Assembly: GCF_003032475.1 (NCBI RefSeq)
Contig: NZ_CP028369.1
Location: 4,898,001 to 4,962,000, forward strand
Length of the DNA stretch: 64,000 bases
Direction of reading: 5' to 3'
Origin: Streptomyces sp. P3
GTDB taxonomy: Bacteria > Actinomycetota > Actinomycetes > Streptomycetales > Streptomycetaceae
Of the stretch, positions 34,833 to 42,483 are shown one piece after another (position 1 is the first letter of the stretch; every line of letters begins with the position of its first letter). The position numbers were made by a program, and so were the translations under genes. The notes below the pieces were generated by a model. That model searched no databases, was not told the origin of the DNA, and saw nothing but the letters and a program-made list of their open reading frames with translations.

Positions 34833-35439
34833 TCTCCCGGGGCGACCCGGAAAAGATCACCCGTCCGCCCGTCGTCGTGCGCTGCGGGTCTCCTCCCGGC
34901 TGACCTGCGCGTTGACGAAAGACCCGCAGGTCGCACCGCTGTTGACAGCTGACGGCGGAAGGCCGGTAGGTTCGGCGGAGTCCACCACCGGACGCCCCGC
35001 CGGGGAACATCCGCGCACTCGCCGCGGCGCCGCTGGGTCAGGGACGGTGTGCCGAACCGGCGCATCTCCACTGGCAGCCAGGCTCAGCGCCCGCGCCGCA
35101 GCGAGGGAACGTTCCGGACGGTCGGGGAGGTGTGACCCGGGTGGGGCCCGGTTGCTCAGTAGACAACGGCTTTCGGTCGACCCGCAGCCAGCGGGTCCCG
35201 GGCCGGCCCGAAGGGCGCCGGGCCCCCATCCGCAGCCGTCCCGCACGCGTGCGGGCCAGGGCTCGTGGCCGGTGGCAGCGCCTGCGCGCACGGCAGGGCC
35301 CGTGCGTACATACAGGCCCAAAAGCACATTGCTACCCCGCTTCCGTGGGTTCGACACCGACGTTCGAACGTCCTGTCCCGTCATCGCAGGCCGGGGCCCA
35401 CTAAGGTGGTCTCCGGCGTACGGACATGAAGGGGCAGCA
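34833..35439 (+). other. 607-bp intergenic region with hairpins, possible leader RNA or ncRNA
   Basis: No convincing ORF; the open frame in phase with ppm1 is Arg/Pro-rich and not family-like. Perfect hairpins lie at 35179-35197 (GACCCGC/GCGGGTC), 35240-35255 (CCCGCACGCGTGCGGG) and 35288-35305 (GCACGG/CCGTGC). A promoter-like site is at 34942-34972. A second -10-like TAAGGT near 35402 would give a 30-nt leader for ppm1. Confidence 0.45.
34942..34972 (+). promoter_or_regulatory. Strong vegetative-type promoter far upstream of ppm1
   Basis: TTGACA (34942-34947) and TAGGTT (34967-34972) are near-consensus -35 and -10 elements with a 19-bp spacer. They read toward ppm1 but lie about 470 bp before it. 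Transcription from here would make a long structured leader or a separate RNA. Confidence 0.5.
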
Positions 35440-36276
35440 GTGAACGACGGCGACGGGACCCTCGCGGCACAGGACCGGGGGAGGATGTTCGGTCCGCTCG
35501 GTACGGCCTTGGTGATCATCCCGACCTACAACGAGGCGGAGAACATCAAGAGCATCGTCGGCCGGGTGCGGGAGGCTGTTCCCGAGGCCCACGTCCTCGT
35601 CGCCGACGACAACAGTCCCGACGGCACCGGGCGGCTCGCCGACGAGCTGGCCGCGGCGGACGACCAGGTCCGGGTGCTGCACCGCAAGGGCAAGGAAGGT
35701 CTCGGCGCCGCCTACCTCGCGGGCTTCCGCTGGGGCCTGGACAACGACTACGGCGTGCTGATCGAGATGGACGCCGACGGCTCCCACCAGCCCGAGGAAC
35801 TGCCCCGGCTGCTCACCGCGCTCAAGGGCGCCGACCTGGTGCTCGGCTCGCGCTGGGTGCCGGGCGGTCGGGTGGTGAACTGGCCCAGGTCCCGCGAGGT
35901 CATCTCGCGCGGCGGCAGCCTCTACTCCCGCCTGGCCCTCGATCTGCCCCTGCGGGACATCACCGGCGGCTACCGGGCCTTCCGCCGCGAGACCCTCGAG
36001 GGGCTGGGTCTGGACGAGGTCGCCTCCCAGGGCTACTGCTTCCAGGTCGACCTGGCCCGTCGCGCGGTCAAGGGCGGCTTCCATGTCGTCGAGGTCCCCA
36101 TCACCTTCGTCGAGCGCGAGCACGGCGACTCCAAGATGAGCCGCGACATCCTCGTCGAGGCCCTGTGGCGGGTCACGGCCTGGGGCGTGGGGGAGAGGGT
36201 CGGCAGGATCACCGGACGGAGTGCCGGCCGGACCGAGCGTCCGCAGGCGCCCGCCAGGTCGCACAGCGAAGGCTGA
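35440..36276 (+). CDS. ppm1: Polyprenol monophosphomannose synthase
   Basis: A 278-residue GT2 enzyme that transfers mannose from GDP-mannose to polyprenyl phosphate at the membrane, feeding protein O-mannosylation. [38 protein letters not shown] (DxD) and GSRWVPGG are the nucleotide-sugar and catalytic motifs. It lacks the acyltransferase fusion seen in Mycobacterium. GTG 35440 follows GAAGGGGCAGCA. Location next to fxsA and rbpA is the usual Streptomyces arrangement. Confidence 0.94.
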   Translation: MNDGDGTLAAQDRGRMFGPLGTALVIIPTYNEAENIKSIVGRVREAVPEAHVLVADDNSPDGTGRLADELAAADDQVRVLHRKGKEGLGAAYLAGFRWGLDNDYGVLIEMDADGSHQPEELPRLLTALKGADLVLGSRWVPGGRVVNWPRSREVISRGGSLYSRLALDLPLRDITGGYRAFRRETLEGLGLDEVASQGYCFQVDLARRAVKGGFHVVEVPITFVEREHGDSKMSRDILVEALWRVTAWGVGERVGRITGRSAGRTERPQAPARSHSEG

Positions 36277-36322
36277 TCGCCCCCTTACGTCGCTCTGAGC
36301 CGGGTCCGGGCACACTGGAAGC

Positions 36323-36856
36323 ATGACGACAGGAGCTCCGACCCCCGTACACCCGATCCCCGACCGCCCAGGCCGTCCTCAGCCCCAGCCCCGCCGCTCG
36401 CGACTGCGCACGTTCTTGCCGCTGGGCCTCGCCGGCTGGCTGGTGCTGGAGATCTGGCTGCTGACGATGGTCGCCGGAGCGTCCTCGGGCCTCGTGGTGT
36501 GCCTGCTCCTCGTCGCCGGGTTCGTGCTCGGTTCGGTGGTCATCAAGCGGGCGGGCCGACGCGCCTTCCGCAACCTCAACGAGGCGCTCCAGCGGGGCGC
36601 CGCCCCCGGCCGCGGGGGCAACGGCCTGATGATGCTCGGGGGGCTGCTCCTGATGATCCCGGGCCTGCTCTCCGACGCGGTCGGCCTGCTCCTGCTCCTG
36701 CCGCCGGTCCAGAAGGCGGTCGGCGCCTTCGCCGAGCGCCGACTGCGTGTGGCGGCGGCCACTCCGGGCACTCTGGGGGACGCCTTCCAGCAGGCGCGCA
36801 TCCACCGCCCCGACGGCAAGGTGGTCCAGGGAGAGGTCGTCCGGGACGACCGGTAG
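36323..36856 (+). CDS. FxsA-family membrane protein
   Basis: A 177-residue protein. After a Pro/Arg-rich N-tail it has helices about 32-50, 52-72 and 92-125 (GLMMLGGLLLMIPGLLSDAV, GLLLLLPPVQKA), the FxsA signature. E. coli FxsA sequesters the F-plasmid PifA protein; the general role is unclear. It is 46 bp after ppm1 and likely co-transcribed. A strong hairpin ends the operon at 37081-37124. Confidence 0.9.
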   Translation: MTTGAPTPVHPIPDRPGRPQPQPRRSRLRTFLPLGLAGWLVLEIWLLTMVAGASSGLVVCLLLVAGFVLGSVVIKRAGRRAFRNLNEALQRGAAPGRGGNGLMMLGGLLLMIPGLLSDAVGLLLLLPPVQKAVGAFAERRLRVAAATPGTLGDAFQQARIHRPDGKVVQGEVVRDDR

Positions 36857-37080
36857 ACCGTTCGTCCCGGGACGAACGGCAGACGGTGCGGCAGGCGCCG
36901 GCTCCCGGCTCCCACGTCTGACCGGCACCGGGCGCGCACCGGGCACAGCCCGAGGGCGTCCCGGCACCCGGCCCCTGTTACCCGGCCCGGGGCGCCGGGC
37001 CTGAGCCGGCCCGCTACTCCGGCGGGCCGACCGCGGCGGCCGAAGGCGGGCGGCAGAAGGAAGGCGGACGGCAGCACGAA

Positions 37081-37124
37081 GACCGCGGGCGCCGTACGCA
37101 TGTTCACGTACGGCGCCCGCGGTC
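37081..37124. terminator. Perfect 18-bp-arm hairpin between fxsA and rbpA
   Basis: GACCGCGGGCGCCGTACG (37081-37098) is exactly complementary to 37107-37124 around an 8-nt loop. It sits between converging genes, 43 bp past the rbpA stop, and should end both transcripts. The 310-bp gap holds nothing else recognisable. Confidence 0.8.
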
Positions 37125-37166
37125 ATCGGCGTGCGTGTGGTGCAGCCGGCCTCAGCCGTGCAGGGC

Positions 37167-37541
37167 CTATGCCGACTTGCGGCTGTCCCGGGGATGCACC
37201 GCAAGGTTCATCGCCCCGGACCGCAGAACGGCCAGCCGCTCCTCGAGGACCTCTTCGAGTTCCTCGCGCGTCCGCCGCTCCATCAGCATGTCCCAATGCG
37301 TACGCGCGGGCTTGGCCTTCTTCTCCTCAGGGCCGTCGCCGTCCACGAGGAGTGCAGGGGCTCCGCAGACCTTGCACTCCCACTCGGGCGGAATCTCCGC
37401 CTCGACCGAGAAGGGCATCTCAAACCGGTGCCCCTTCTCACATGCGTACTCCACGGCCTGGCGCGGGGCCAGGTCGATGCCGCGGTCCGTCTCGTAGCTG
37501 GTCACCACGAGGCGCGTGCCGCGAAGAGCTCGCTCACTCAT
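37167..37541 (-). CDS. rbpA: RNA polymerase-binding protein RbpA
   Basis: A 124-residue actinobacterial transcription factor that binds RNA polymerase and the principal sigma factor and stabilises open complexes. The core domain shows YACEKGHRFEMPFSVEAEIP and EWECKVCG, whose cysteines bind zinc in the Streptomyces protein. The C-terminal sigma-interaction segment is KPARTHWDMLMERRTREELE. ATG 37541 follows GGGAGGCACG. It is preceded by a SigR-type promoter. Confidence 0.97.
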   Translation of the reverse strand: MSERALRGTRLVVTSYETDRGIDLAPRQAVEYACEKGHRFEMPFSVEAEIPPEWECKVCGAPALLVDGDGPEEKKAKPARTHWDMLMERRTREELEEVLEERLAVLRSGAMNLAVHPRDSRKSA

Positions 37542-37602
37542 GAATCGTGCCTCCCGGGCTTGTCGCCCACAGGACAGGTGTCGCTGTCGTCGTCATCCGG
37601 TC

Positions 37603-37628
37603 AACGTCCGGTCGGCGGTAAAGATTCC
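37603..37628 (-). promoter_or_regulatory. SigR-type promoter of rbpA
   Basis: On the minus strand GGAAT (37628-37624) and GTT (37605-37603) are separated by exactly 18 bases, the canonical SigR consensus GGAAT-N18-GTT. rbpA is an established SigR target in Streptomyces, so thiol-oxidative stress should raise RbpA. A TTGACA on the same strand further upstream could be a second promoter. Confidence 0.85.
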
Positions 37629-37819
37629 CGTACCGAGTCCCGTTCCGGGTCGTGGGTCGCCGTCGTAGCCGCAGCCTTGTCAACCAGTGCAGTACCCACC
37701 GGCGCCCGGTTTGTCACATCTGAAAGGAGATGTCACCCAGCGTTTCGGTGTCTTTGACACGCAGTAACGGTACGCCTGGCAGGCCAAACGCGTACACTAC
37801 CGCCCTTTCGTCCTGAGTG

Positions 37820-39166
37820 CTAAATCTTGTCGGGCACCGGGTTCCCCGCGTCGCCGATCGCCCGCCGCACGGGCACCCGCGCCAGCAGCAGGAACCCGAT
37901 GACGAAGAAGGCCACCAGGGAGACGATTGCGTCCCGGTAACTGCCGGTCAGCTGGTAGGTGAGACCGAACAGCAGCGGCCCGAGCCAGCTCATGCCGCGG
38001 TCGCTCATCTCGTACGCCGAGAAGTACTCGGCCTCCTTGCCGGGCGGGACGAGATGGGAGAAGAGGGAGCGGGAGAGGGCCTGGCTGCCGCCGAGGACCA
38101 GCCCGATGGCGCCGGCCAGCACGAAGAACGCCGCAGGCGCTCCCGCCGGCAGGAAGTACCCCGCGCCCAGGGTGAGCGTCCAGGCCACCAGAGATCCGAG
38201 GATCGTCCGCTTCGCGCCGTAGACCCGGGCCAGGCGCCCCATGCCTAGCGCGCCCGCCACGGCGAGCACCTGCACCAGCAGGACCGCCCCGATCAGCGTG
38301 GCCTGGCTGAGGCCGAGCTCCTCGGAGCCGTAGACCGAGGCCTGGGAGATCACGGTCTGGATGCCGTCGTTGTAGACCAGGTAGGCGAGGAGGAAGGCGA
38401 GCGTCAGCGGGTGGCGGCGCATGTCGCGGACCGTCGCGGCGAGCTGGCGCAGCCCCGGAGCCGTCGCCTCCCGCACCGCGGCCGGCCGGTCGCGCAGCCG
38501 CAGCAGCGGGATCACCGTGAAGCCGCCCCACCACAGACCGGCCGAGGCCAGACAGATGCGGACGGCGGCGGACTCGGAGACGCCGAAGGAGTCGTGGGCG
38601 AGGTAGAGCACCAGGTTCGCGACCAGCACCAGCGACCCCGCCGCATAGCCGAAGGCCCATCCCCGCGAGGAGACCGCGTCGCGTTCCTCGGGCGGGGCGA
38701 TCTGCGGCAGATAGGAGTTGTAGAGCATCATCGCCACCGACTGGGCCGCGTTCGCCACGACCAGCAGCGCGCCGCCCAGCAGATAGCGGTCGCCGCCCAG
38801 GAAGAACATGCAGGCGGTGGCCGCGGCGCCCACATAGGCGGCGATACCCAGCAGGGGCTTCTTGCGGCCGGACCGATCGGCGGCGGCACCCACGAGGGGC
38901 ATCACGAGGACGGCGACGATCACGGACAGGGAGACCGAGTACGCGAAGAAGGAGCCGGCGCTGACCGGGATGCCGAGCGGATGCACGTACCCGTCGGCGT
39001 CCGCTGCCTTCTTCGCGACCGAGGTCAGGTACGGCCCCAGGAACACGGTGAGCACGCTCGTCGAATAGACGGAGCACGCCCAGTCGTAGAAATACCACCC
39101 GCGCTGCTCGCGCCGCCGCCCGGCGGCCTCCTCGGACGCCGCCGTCCGCACGGTGTCGATGCCCAC
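37820..39166 (-). CDS. MFS transporter, Atg22/UMF1-like
   Basis: A 448-residue carrier with about twelve helices. The N-terminus WYFYDWACSVYSTSVLTVFL is typical of the Atg22/UMF1 family, related to vacuolar amino-acid effluxers. GTG 39166 follows GAGGG. It starts 52 bp after the GDPD gene, so the YczE-GDPD-MFS set may be one operon. The substrate is unknown; glycerophosphodiester-derived products are one guess from context. Confidence 0.88.
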   Translation of the reverse strand: MGIDTVRTAASEEAAGRRREQRGWYFYDWACSVYSTSVLTVFLGPYLTSVAKKAADADGYVHPLGIPVSAGSFFAYSVSLSVIVAVLVMPLVGAAADRSGRKKPLLGIAAYVGAAATACMFFLGGDRYLLGGALLVVANAAQSVAMMLYNSYLPQIAPPEERDAVSSRGWAFGYAAGSLVLVANLVLYLAHDSFGVSESAAVRICLASAGLWWGGFTVIPLLRLRDRPAAVREATAPGLRQLAATVRDMRRHPLTLAFLLAYLVYNDGIQTVISQASVYGSEELGLSQATLIGAVLLVQVLAVAGALGMGRLARVYGAKRTILGSLVAWTLTLGAGYFLPAGAPAAFFVLAGAIGLVLGGSQALSRSLFSHLVPPGKEAEYFSAYEMSDRGMSWLGPLLFGLTYQLTGSYRDAIVSLVAFFVIGFLLLARVPVRRAIGDAGNPVPDKI

Positions 39167-39218
39167 CCGTGCCCTCGCTTCCCGCTCCCGGAACCCGCGC
39201 GCGGGCGACGGGCCGAGG

Positions 39219-39986
39219 TCAGACCCAGACGCCCCGGTCCTGCATGACCTTGCGCAACGTGTCGATGTGATCGGTCATGATGCCATCGACCCCCAGGTCC
39301 AGGAGCCGGTGCATCCGATCGGGTTCGTTGATCGTCCACACGTGCACCTGCAGCCCGCGCGCGTGCGCGGCGCGGACGAAACGCCGGTCCACCACCTGGA
39401 CCCCCGACCGCACCTCGGGCACCTGCGCGGCGATCGCCGAGCGACGCAGCGGCGTGGGCACACCCCAGGAGCGCAGCCGCAGGCCGAGCACGCCCCGGGT
39501 GCCGTACGACGTTGCGAGGCGAGGGCCGGCCAGCCGCTGGGCACGGGCGACGCGGGCCTCGGAGAACGAGCCTACGCAGACGCGGTCCCACGCGTCCGTA
39601 CGGCCGATGAGATCGAGCAGGGGGTGCAGGGCGGGTTCCGCCTTGACGTCGATGTTCCACCGCACCTCGGGGAACGTCTCCAGAAGCTCCTCGAAGAGCG
39701 GCACCGGTTCCTCGCCGCCCACGCGCGCGTGGGCCACGTCCGACCAGGGGAGGTCGGCGATGCGCCCCGAGCCGTCCGTCACCCGGTCCAGCGTCGTGTC
39801 GTGGACGGCGACGAGCCGGCCGTCCCGAGTGGCGTGCACGTCGGTCTCGATATAGCGGTAACCCGCCTCGACCGCGCGCCGGAACTGCGCCACGGTGTTC
39901 TCCAGGCCGTCCGCGGCCCCGCCGCGGTGGGCGATCGGGATGGGCCGCGGGTGATCGAGGTACGGGTGGCGTACGGGGCTGGTCAC
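39219..39986 (-). CDS. Glycerophosphodiester phosphodiesterase (GDPD)
   Basis: A 255-residue TIM-barrel enzyme releasing glycerol 3-phosphate from glycerophosphodiesters. IAHRGGAADGLENT holds the catalytic His; YIETDVHATRDGRLVAVHD holds the metal acidic pair and second His; WNIDVKAE and VHVWTINEPD complete the site. No signal peptide is evident, so it is cytoplasmic. GTG 39986 overlaps the YczE stop by four bases (GTGA). Confidence 0.93.
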   Translation of the reverse strand: MTSPVRHPYLDHPRPIPIAHRGGAADGLENTVAQFRRAVEAGYRYIETDVHATRDGRLVAVHDTTLDRVTDGSGRIADLPWSDVAHARVGGEEPVPLFEELLETFPEVRWNIDVKAEPALHPLLDLIGRTDAWDRVCVGSFSEARVARAQRLAGPRLATSYGTRGVLGLRLRSWGVPTPLRRSAIAAQVPEVRSGVQVVDRRFVRAAHARGLQVHVWTINEPDRMHRLLDLGVDGIMTDHIDTLRKVMQDRGVWV

Positions 39987-40675
39987 GCACGCAGTATCGC
40001 TCCCCGGGGCGCCCCTGCGGCAACGACCGTGCTGGCGGCGGCCGGCGTGCGGACGGCGAACGTCCGCAGGAAGAACTGGGCGAGCGGGCCGATCGCGACC
40101 GCGTACAGCACGGTGCCGACGCCTATGGTGCCGCCGAGCGCGAACCCGGTCACGACGACCGCCGCCTCGACCGTCGTCCGCATCAGACGGATCGAGCGCC
40201 CGGTGCGCCGGTGCAGTCCCGTCATCAGTCCGTCGCGCGGGCCGGGTCCGAGGGCGGCCGCGATGTAGAGGCCGGTGGCGGCTCCGTTGAGCACGACGGC
40301 CGCCGCCATCAGGGGAACGCGCACGGCGAGCGCGTGGGCCTCGGGGACCAGGGCGAGCGTGCCGTCCATCACGACGCCGATGACCAGCACGTTGGAGATC
40401 GTGCCGAGCCCCGGGCGCTGGCGCAACGGGATCCACAGCAGCAGCACCACCGCGCCGAGAAGGGTCGTCACGACCCCGATCGACATTCCGGTGAGCTCGG
40501 CCAGGCCCTGGTGCAGCACGTTCCAGGGCTCCAGCCCGAGACCCGCCTTGACGAGCAGTGCCGAGCTGGCGCCGTAGAGCGCGAGGCCGGTGTACAGCTG
40601 GATCAGCCGTCGCGGCAGTTTTCCCGGCGCCGGACGTCGCCGCGTCGGACGCCGGAGAAATCCTGTGGTCTCCAA
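39983..40675 (-). CDS. YczE/YitT-like membrane protein
   Basis: About 230 residues with five hydrophobic helices. YTGLALYGASSALLVKAGLGL and LNGAATGLYIAAALGPGPRD are family signatures. TTG 40675 is preferred: GGGGGC lies upstream, and the alternative ATG 40744 would add a His-rich non-conserved tail and leave only 30 bp to the divergent MocR start. YczE genes commonly sit beside MocR regulators, and that pairing is seen here. Function is unknown. Confidence 0.75.
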   Translation of the reverse strand: METTGFLRRPTRRRPAPGKLPRRLIQLYTGLALYGASSALLVKAGLGLEPWNVLHQGLAELTGMSIGVVTTLLGAVVLLLWIPLRQRPGLGTISNVLVIGVVMDGTLALVPEAHALAVRVPLMAAAVVLNGAATGLYIAAALGPGPRDGLMTGLHRRTGRSIRLMRTTVEAAVVVTGFALGGTIGVGTVLYAVAIGPLAQFFLRTFAVRTPAAASTVVAAGAPRGAILRA

Positions 40676-40695
40676 GAGGTGCCCCCAGTGGTGGT

Positions 40696-40767
40696 AGTGG
40701 CCTGACTCGTGACACTCTGTGGCTGGGAAGTGGAAGTCATCCATGGCCAATTCGGGGAAGGTGGACT
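40696..40767. promoter_or_regulatory. Candidate MocR operator direct repeats
   Basis: AGTGGCCT (40696-40703) and GGTGGACT (40760-40767) resemble the AGTGGWCTA-type repeat bound by PdxR/MocR regulators, both in the same orientation and 64 bp apart, in the divergent YczE/MocR interval. Support is pattern-based only. Confidence 0.4.
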
Positions 40768-40774
40768 GGTATTC

Positions 40775-42274
40775 ATGGCGCAGTGGACCTCGGCGGTGGG
40801 GGCCGCCCAGCTCGCGCGGCTCCTCAAGTCCCAGCAGGACCGCCCGGCGGGCCCGGGCTCGCGTCGGCCGCCCGCCTACCGGGCACTCGCCGACGGCGTC
40901 CGGCTGCTGGTGCTGGAGGGCCGTGTGCCCGTCGCCGCGCGCCTGCCCGCCGAACGGGAACTGGCCCTCGCCCTGTCCGTGAGCCGGACCACCGTCGCCG
41001 CCGCCTACGAGGCGCTGCGCGCGGAGGGGTTCCTGGAGTCCCGGCGGGGCGCCGGGAGCTGGACGGCCGTTCCGGCGGGCAACCCGGTCCCGGCCCGCGG
41101 CCTGGAACCGCTGCCGCCCGAGGCCCTGGGCTCGATCATCGACCTGGGCTGCGCGGCCCTGCCCGCGCCCGAGCCGTGGCTCACCCGCGCCGTGCAGGGC
41201 GCGCTGGAGGAACTGCCCCCGTACGCCCACACGCACGGGGACTATCCGGCGGGCCTGCCCGCGCTGCGGACGATGATCGCCGAGCGGTACACCGCGCGCG
41301 GGATTCCCACGATGCCCGAGCAGATCATGGTCACGACGGGCGCGATGGGGGCCATCGACGCCATCTGTCACCTGTTCGGCGGGCGTGGGGAGCGCATCGC
41401 CGTCGAGTCGCCCTCCTACGCCAACATCCTCCAGCTGATGCGCGAGGCGGGCGCCCGTCTGGTGCCGGTCGCCATGGCGGACGGACTGGCCGGGTGGGAC
41501 ATGGACCGCTGGCGCCAGGTGCTGCGGGACGCCGCGCCGCGCATCGCGTACGTCGTCGCCGACTTCCACAACCCGACCGGCGCGCTCGCCGACGAGGACC
41601 AACGGCGCCGTCTCGTGGAGGCCGCCCGATCCGCCGGGACGGTCCTGGTGGCCGACGAGACCATGAGTGAACTGTGGCTCGACGACGACGTCGAGATGCC
41701 GCGGCCGGTGTGCGGCTTCGACCCCGCGGGCTCGACGGTGATCACGGTCGGGTCGGCGAGCAAGGCCTTCTGGGCCGGCATGCGCATCGGCTGGGTGCGG
41801 GCCGCCCCCGACGTCGTGCGCAGTCTCGTCGCGGCCCGCGCCTACGCCGACCTGGGCACGCCGGTGCTGGAGCAGCTGGCGGTGAACTGGCTGTTCAGCA
41901 CCGGAGGCTGGGAGCAGGCGGTGGAGCTGCGGCGCAGCCAGGCCCGGGGGAACCGGGACGACCTGGTCGCCGCGCTGCGCCGCGAGCTGCCGGACTGGGA
42001 GTACACCGTGCCCAAGGGCGGGCTGACGCTCTGGGTGAGGGCCGGGGGGCTCTCCGGATCGAGGCTGGCCGAGGCGGGGGAACGGGTGGGCCTGCGGGTG
42101 CCGTCGGGGCCCCGCTTCGGCGTCGACGGCGCCTTCGAGGGCTATGTACGGCTGCCGTTCACCGTGGGGGGCGCGGTGGCGGAAGAGGCGGCCGCCCGCC
42201 TGTCCGCCGCAGCGCGGATCGTGCGGAGCGGAGGGACGGCGGGGGGCGAGGGGCCGCGTACGTTCGTGGCGTAG
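40775..42274 (+). CDS. MocR/PdxR-type GntR regulator with aminotransferase domain
   Basis: A 499-residue fusion. Residues about 30-105 are a GntR winged helix (RLPAERELALALSVSRTTVA). After a short linker comes a fold-type-I aminotransferase-like domain (about 130-490) with the PLP lysine in VGSASKAFWAGM and ADFHNPTG upstream. Such proteins bind PLP as effector and usually lack transaminase activity. ATG 40775 is chosen. It is divergent from the YczE gene, its probable target. The gene runs straight into a 7-bp tandem repeat that includes its stop codon. Confidence 0.9.
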   Translation: MAQWTSAVGAAQLARLLKSQQDRPAGPGSRRPPAYRALADGVRLLVLEGRVPVAARLPAERELALALSVSRTTVAAAYEALRAEGFLESRRGAGSWTAVPAGNPVPARGLEPLPPEALGSIIDLGCAALPAPEPWLTRAVQGALEELPPYAHTHGDYPAGLPALRTMIAERYTARGIPTMPEQIMVTTGAMGAIDAICHLFGGRGERIAVESPSYANILQLMREAGARLVPVAMADGLAGWDMDRWRQVLRDAAPRIAYVVADFHNPTGALADEDQRRRLVEAARSAGTVLVADETMSELWLDDDVEMPRPVCGFDPAGSTVITVGSASKAFWAGMRIGWVRAAPDVVRSLVAARAYADLGTPVLEQLAVNWLFSTGGWEQAVELRRSQARGNRDDLVAALRRELPDWEYTVPKGGLTLWVRAGGLSGSRLAEAGERVGLRVPSGPRFGVDGAFEGYVRLPFTVGGAVAEEAAARLSAAARIVRSGGTAGGEGPRTFVA

Positions 42275-42312
42275 GGCGTAGGGCGTAGGGCGTAGGGCGT
42301 GGGGCGTAAGGC
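42271..42312. repeat. 7-bp tandem repeat at the MocR stop codon
   Basis: GTAGGGC is repeated four times exactly (42271-42298), then GTGGGGC and GTAAGGC. The first copy contains the TAG stop of the MocR gene, so copy-number changes leave the protein unaffected. The following bases to 42483 are G-rich with no recognisable gene. Confidence 0.9.
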
Positions 42313-42483
42313 GGCGGACGGGGCGGGGCGGCGTAGGGAGTGGGGCGCGAGGCGCGAGGGCTCGGCCGGGTGCGGACGACGTGCAAGCGGGGTGCGGCCG
42401 GCCGTGGGTCACGGCGGTCGCGTCACCGGCACCCGCACTGTCGCCGTGCGTCCCGCCTCGCCTGCCCGCCGGGCGTGCGTTCC

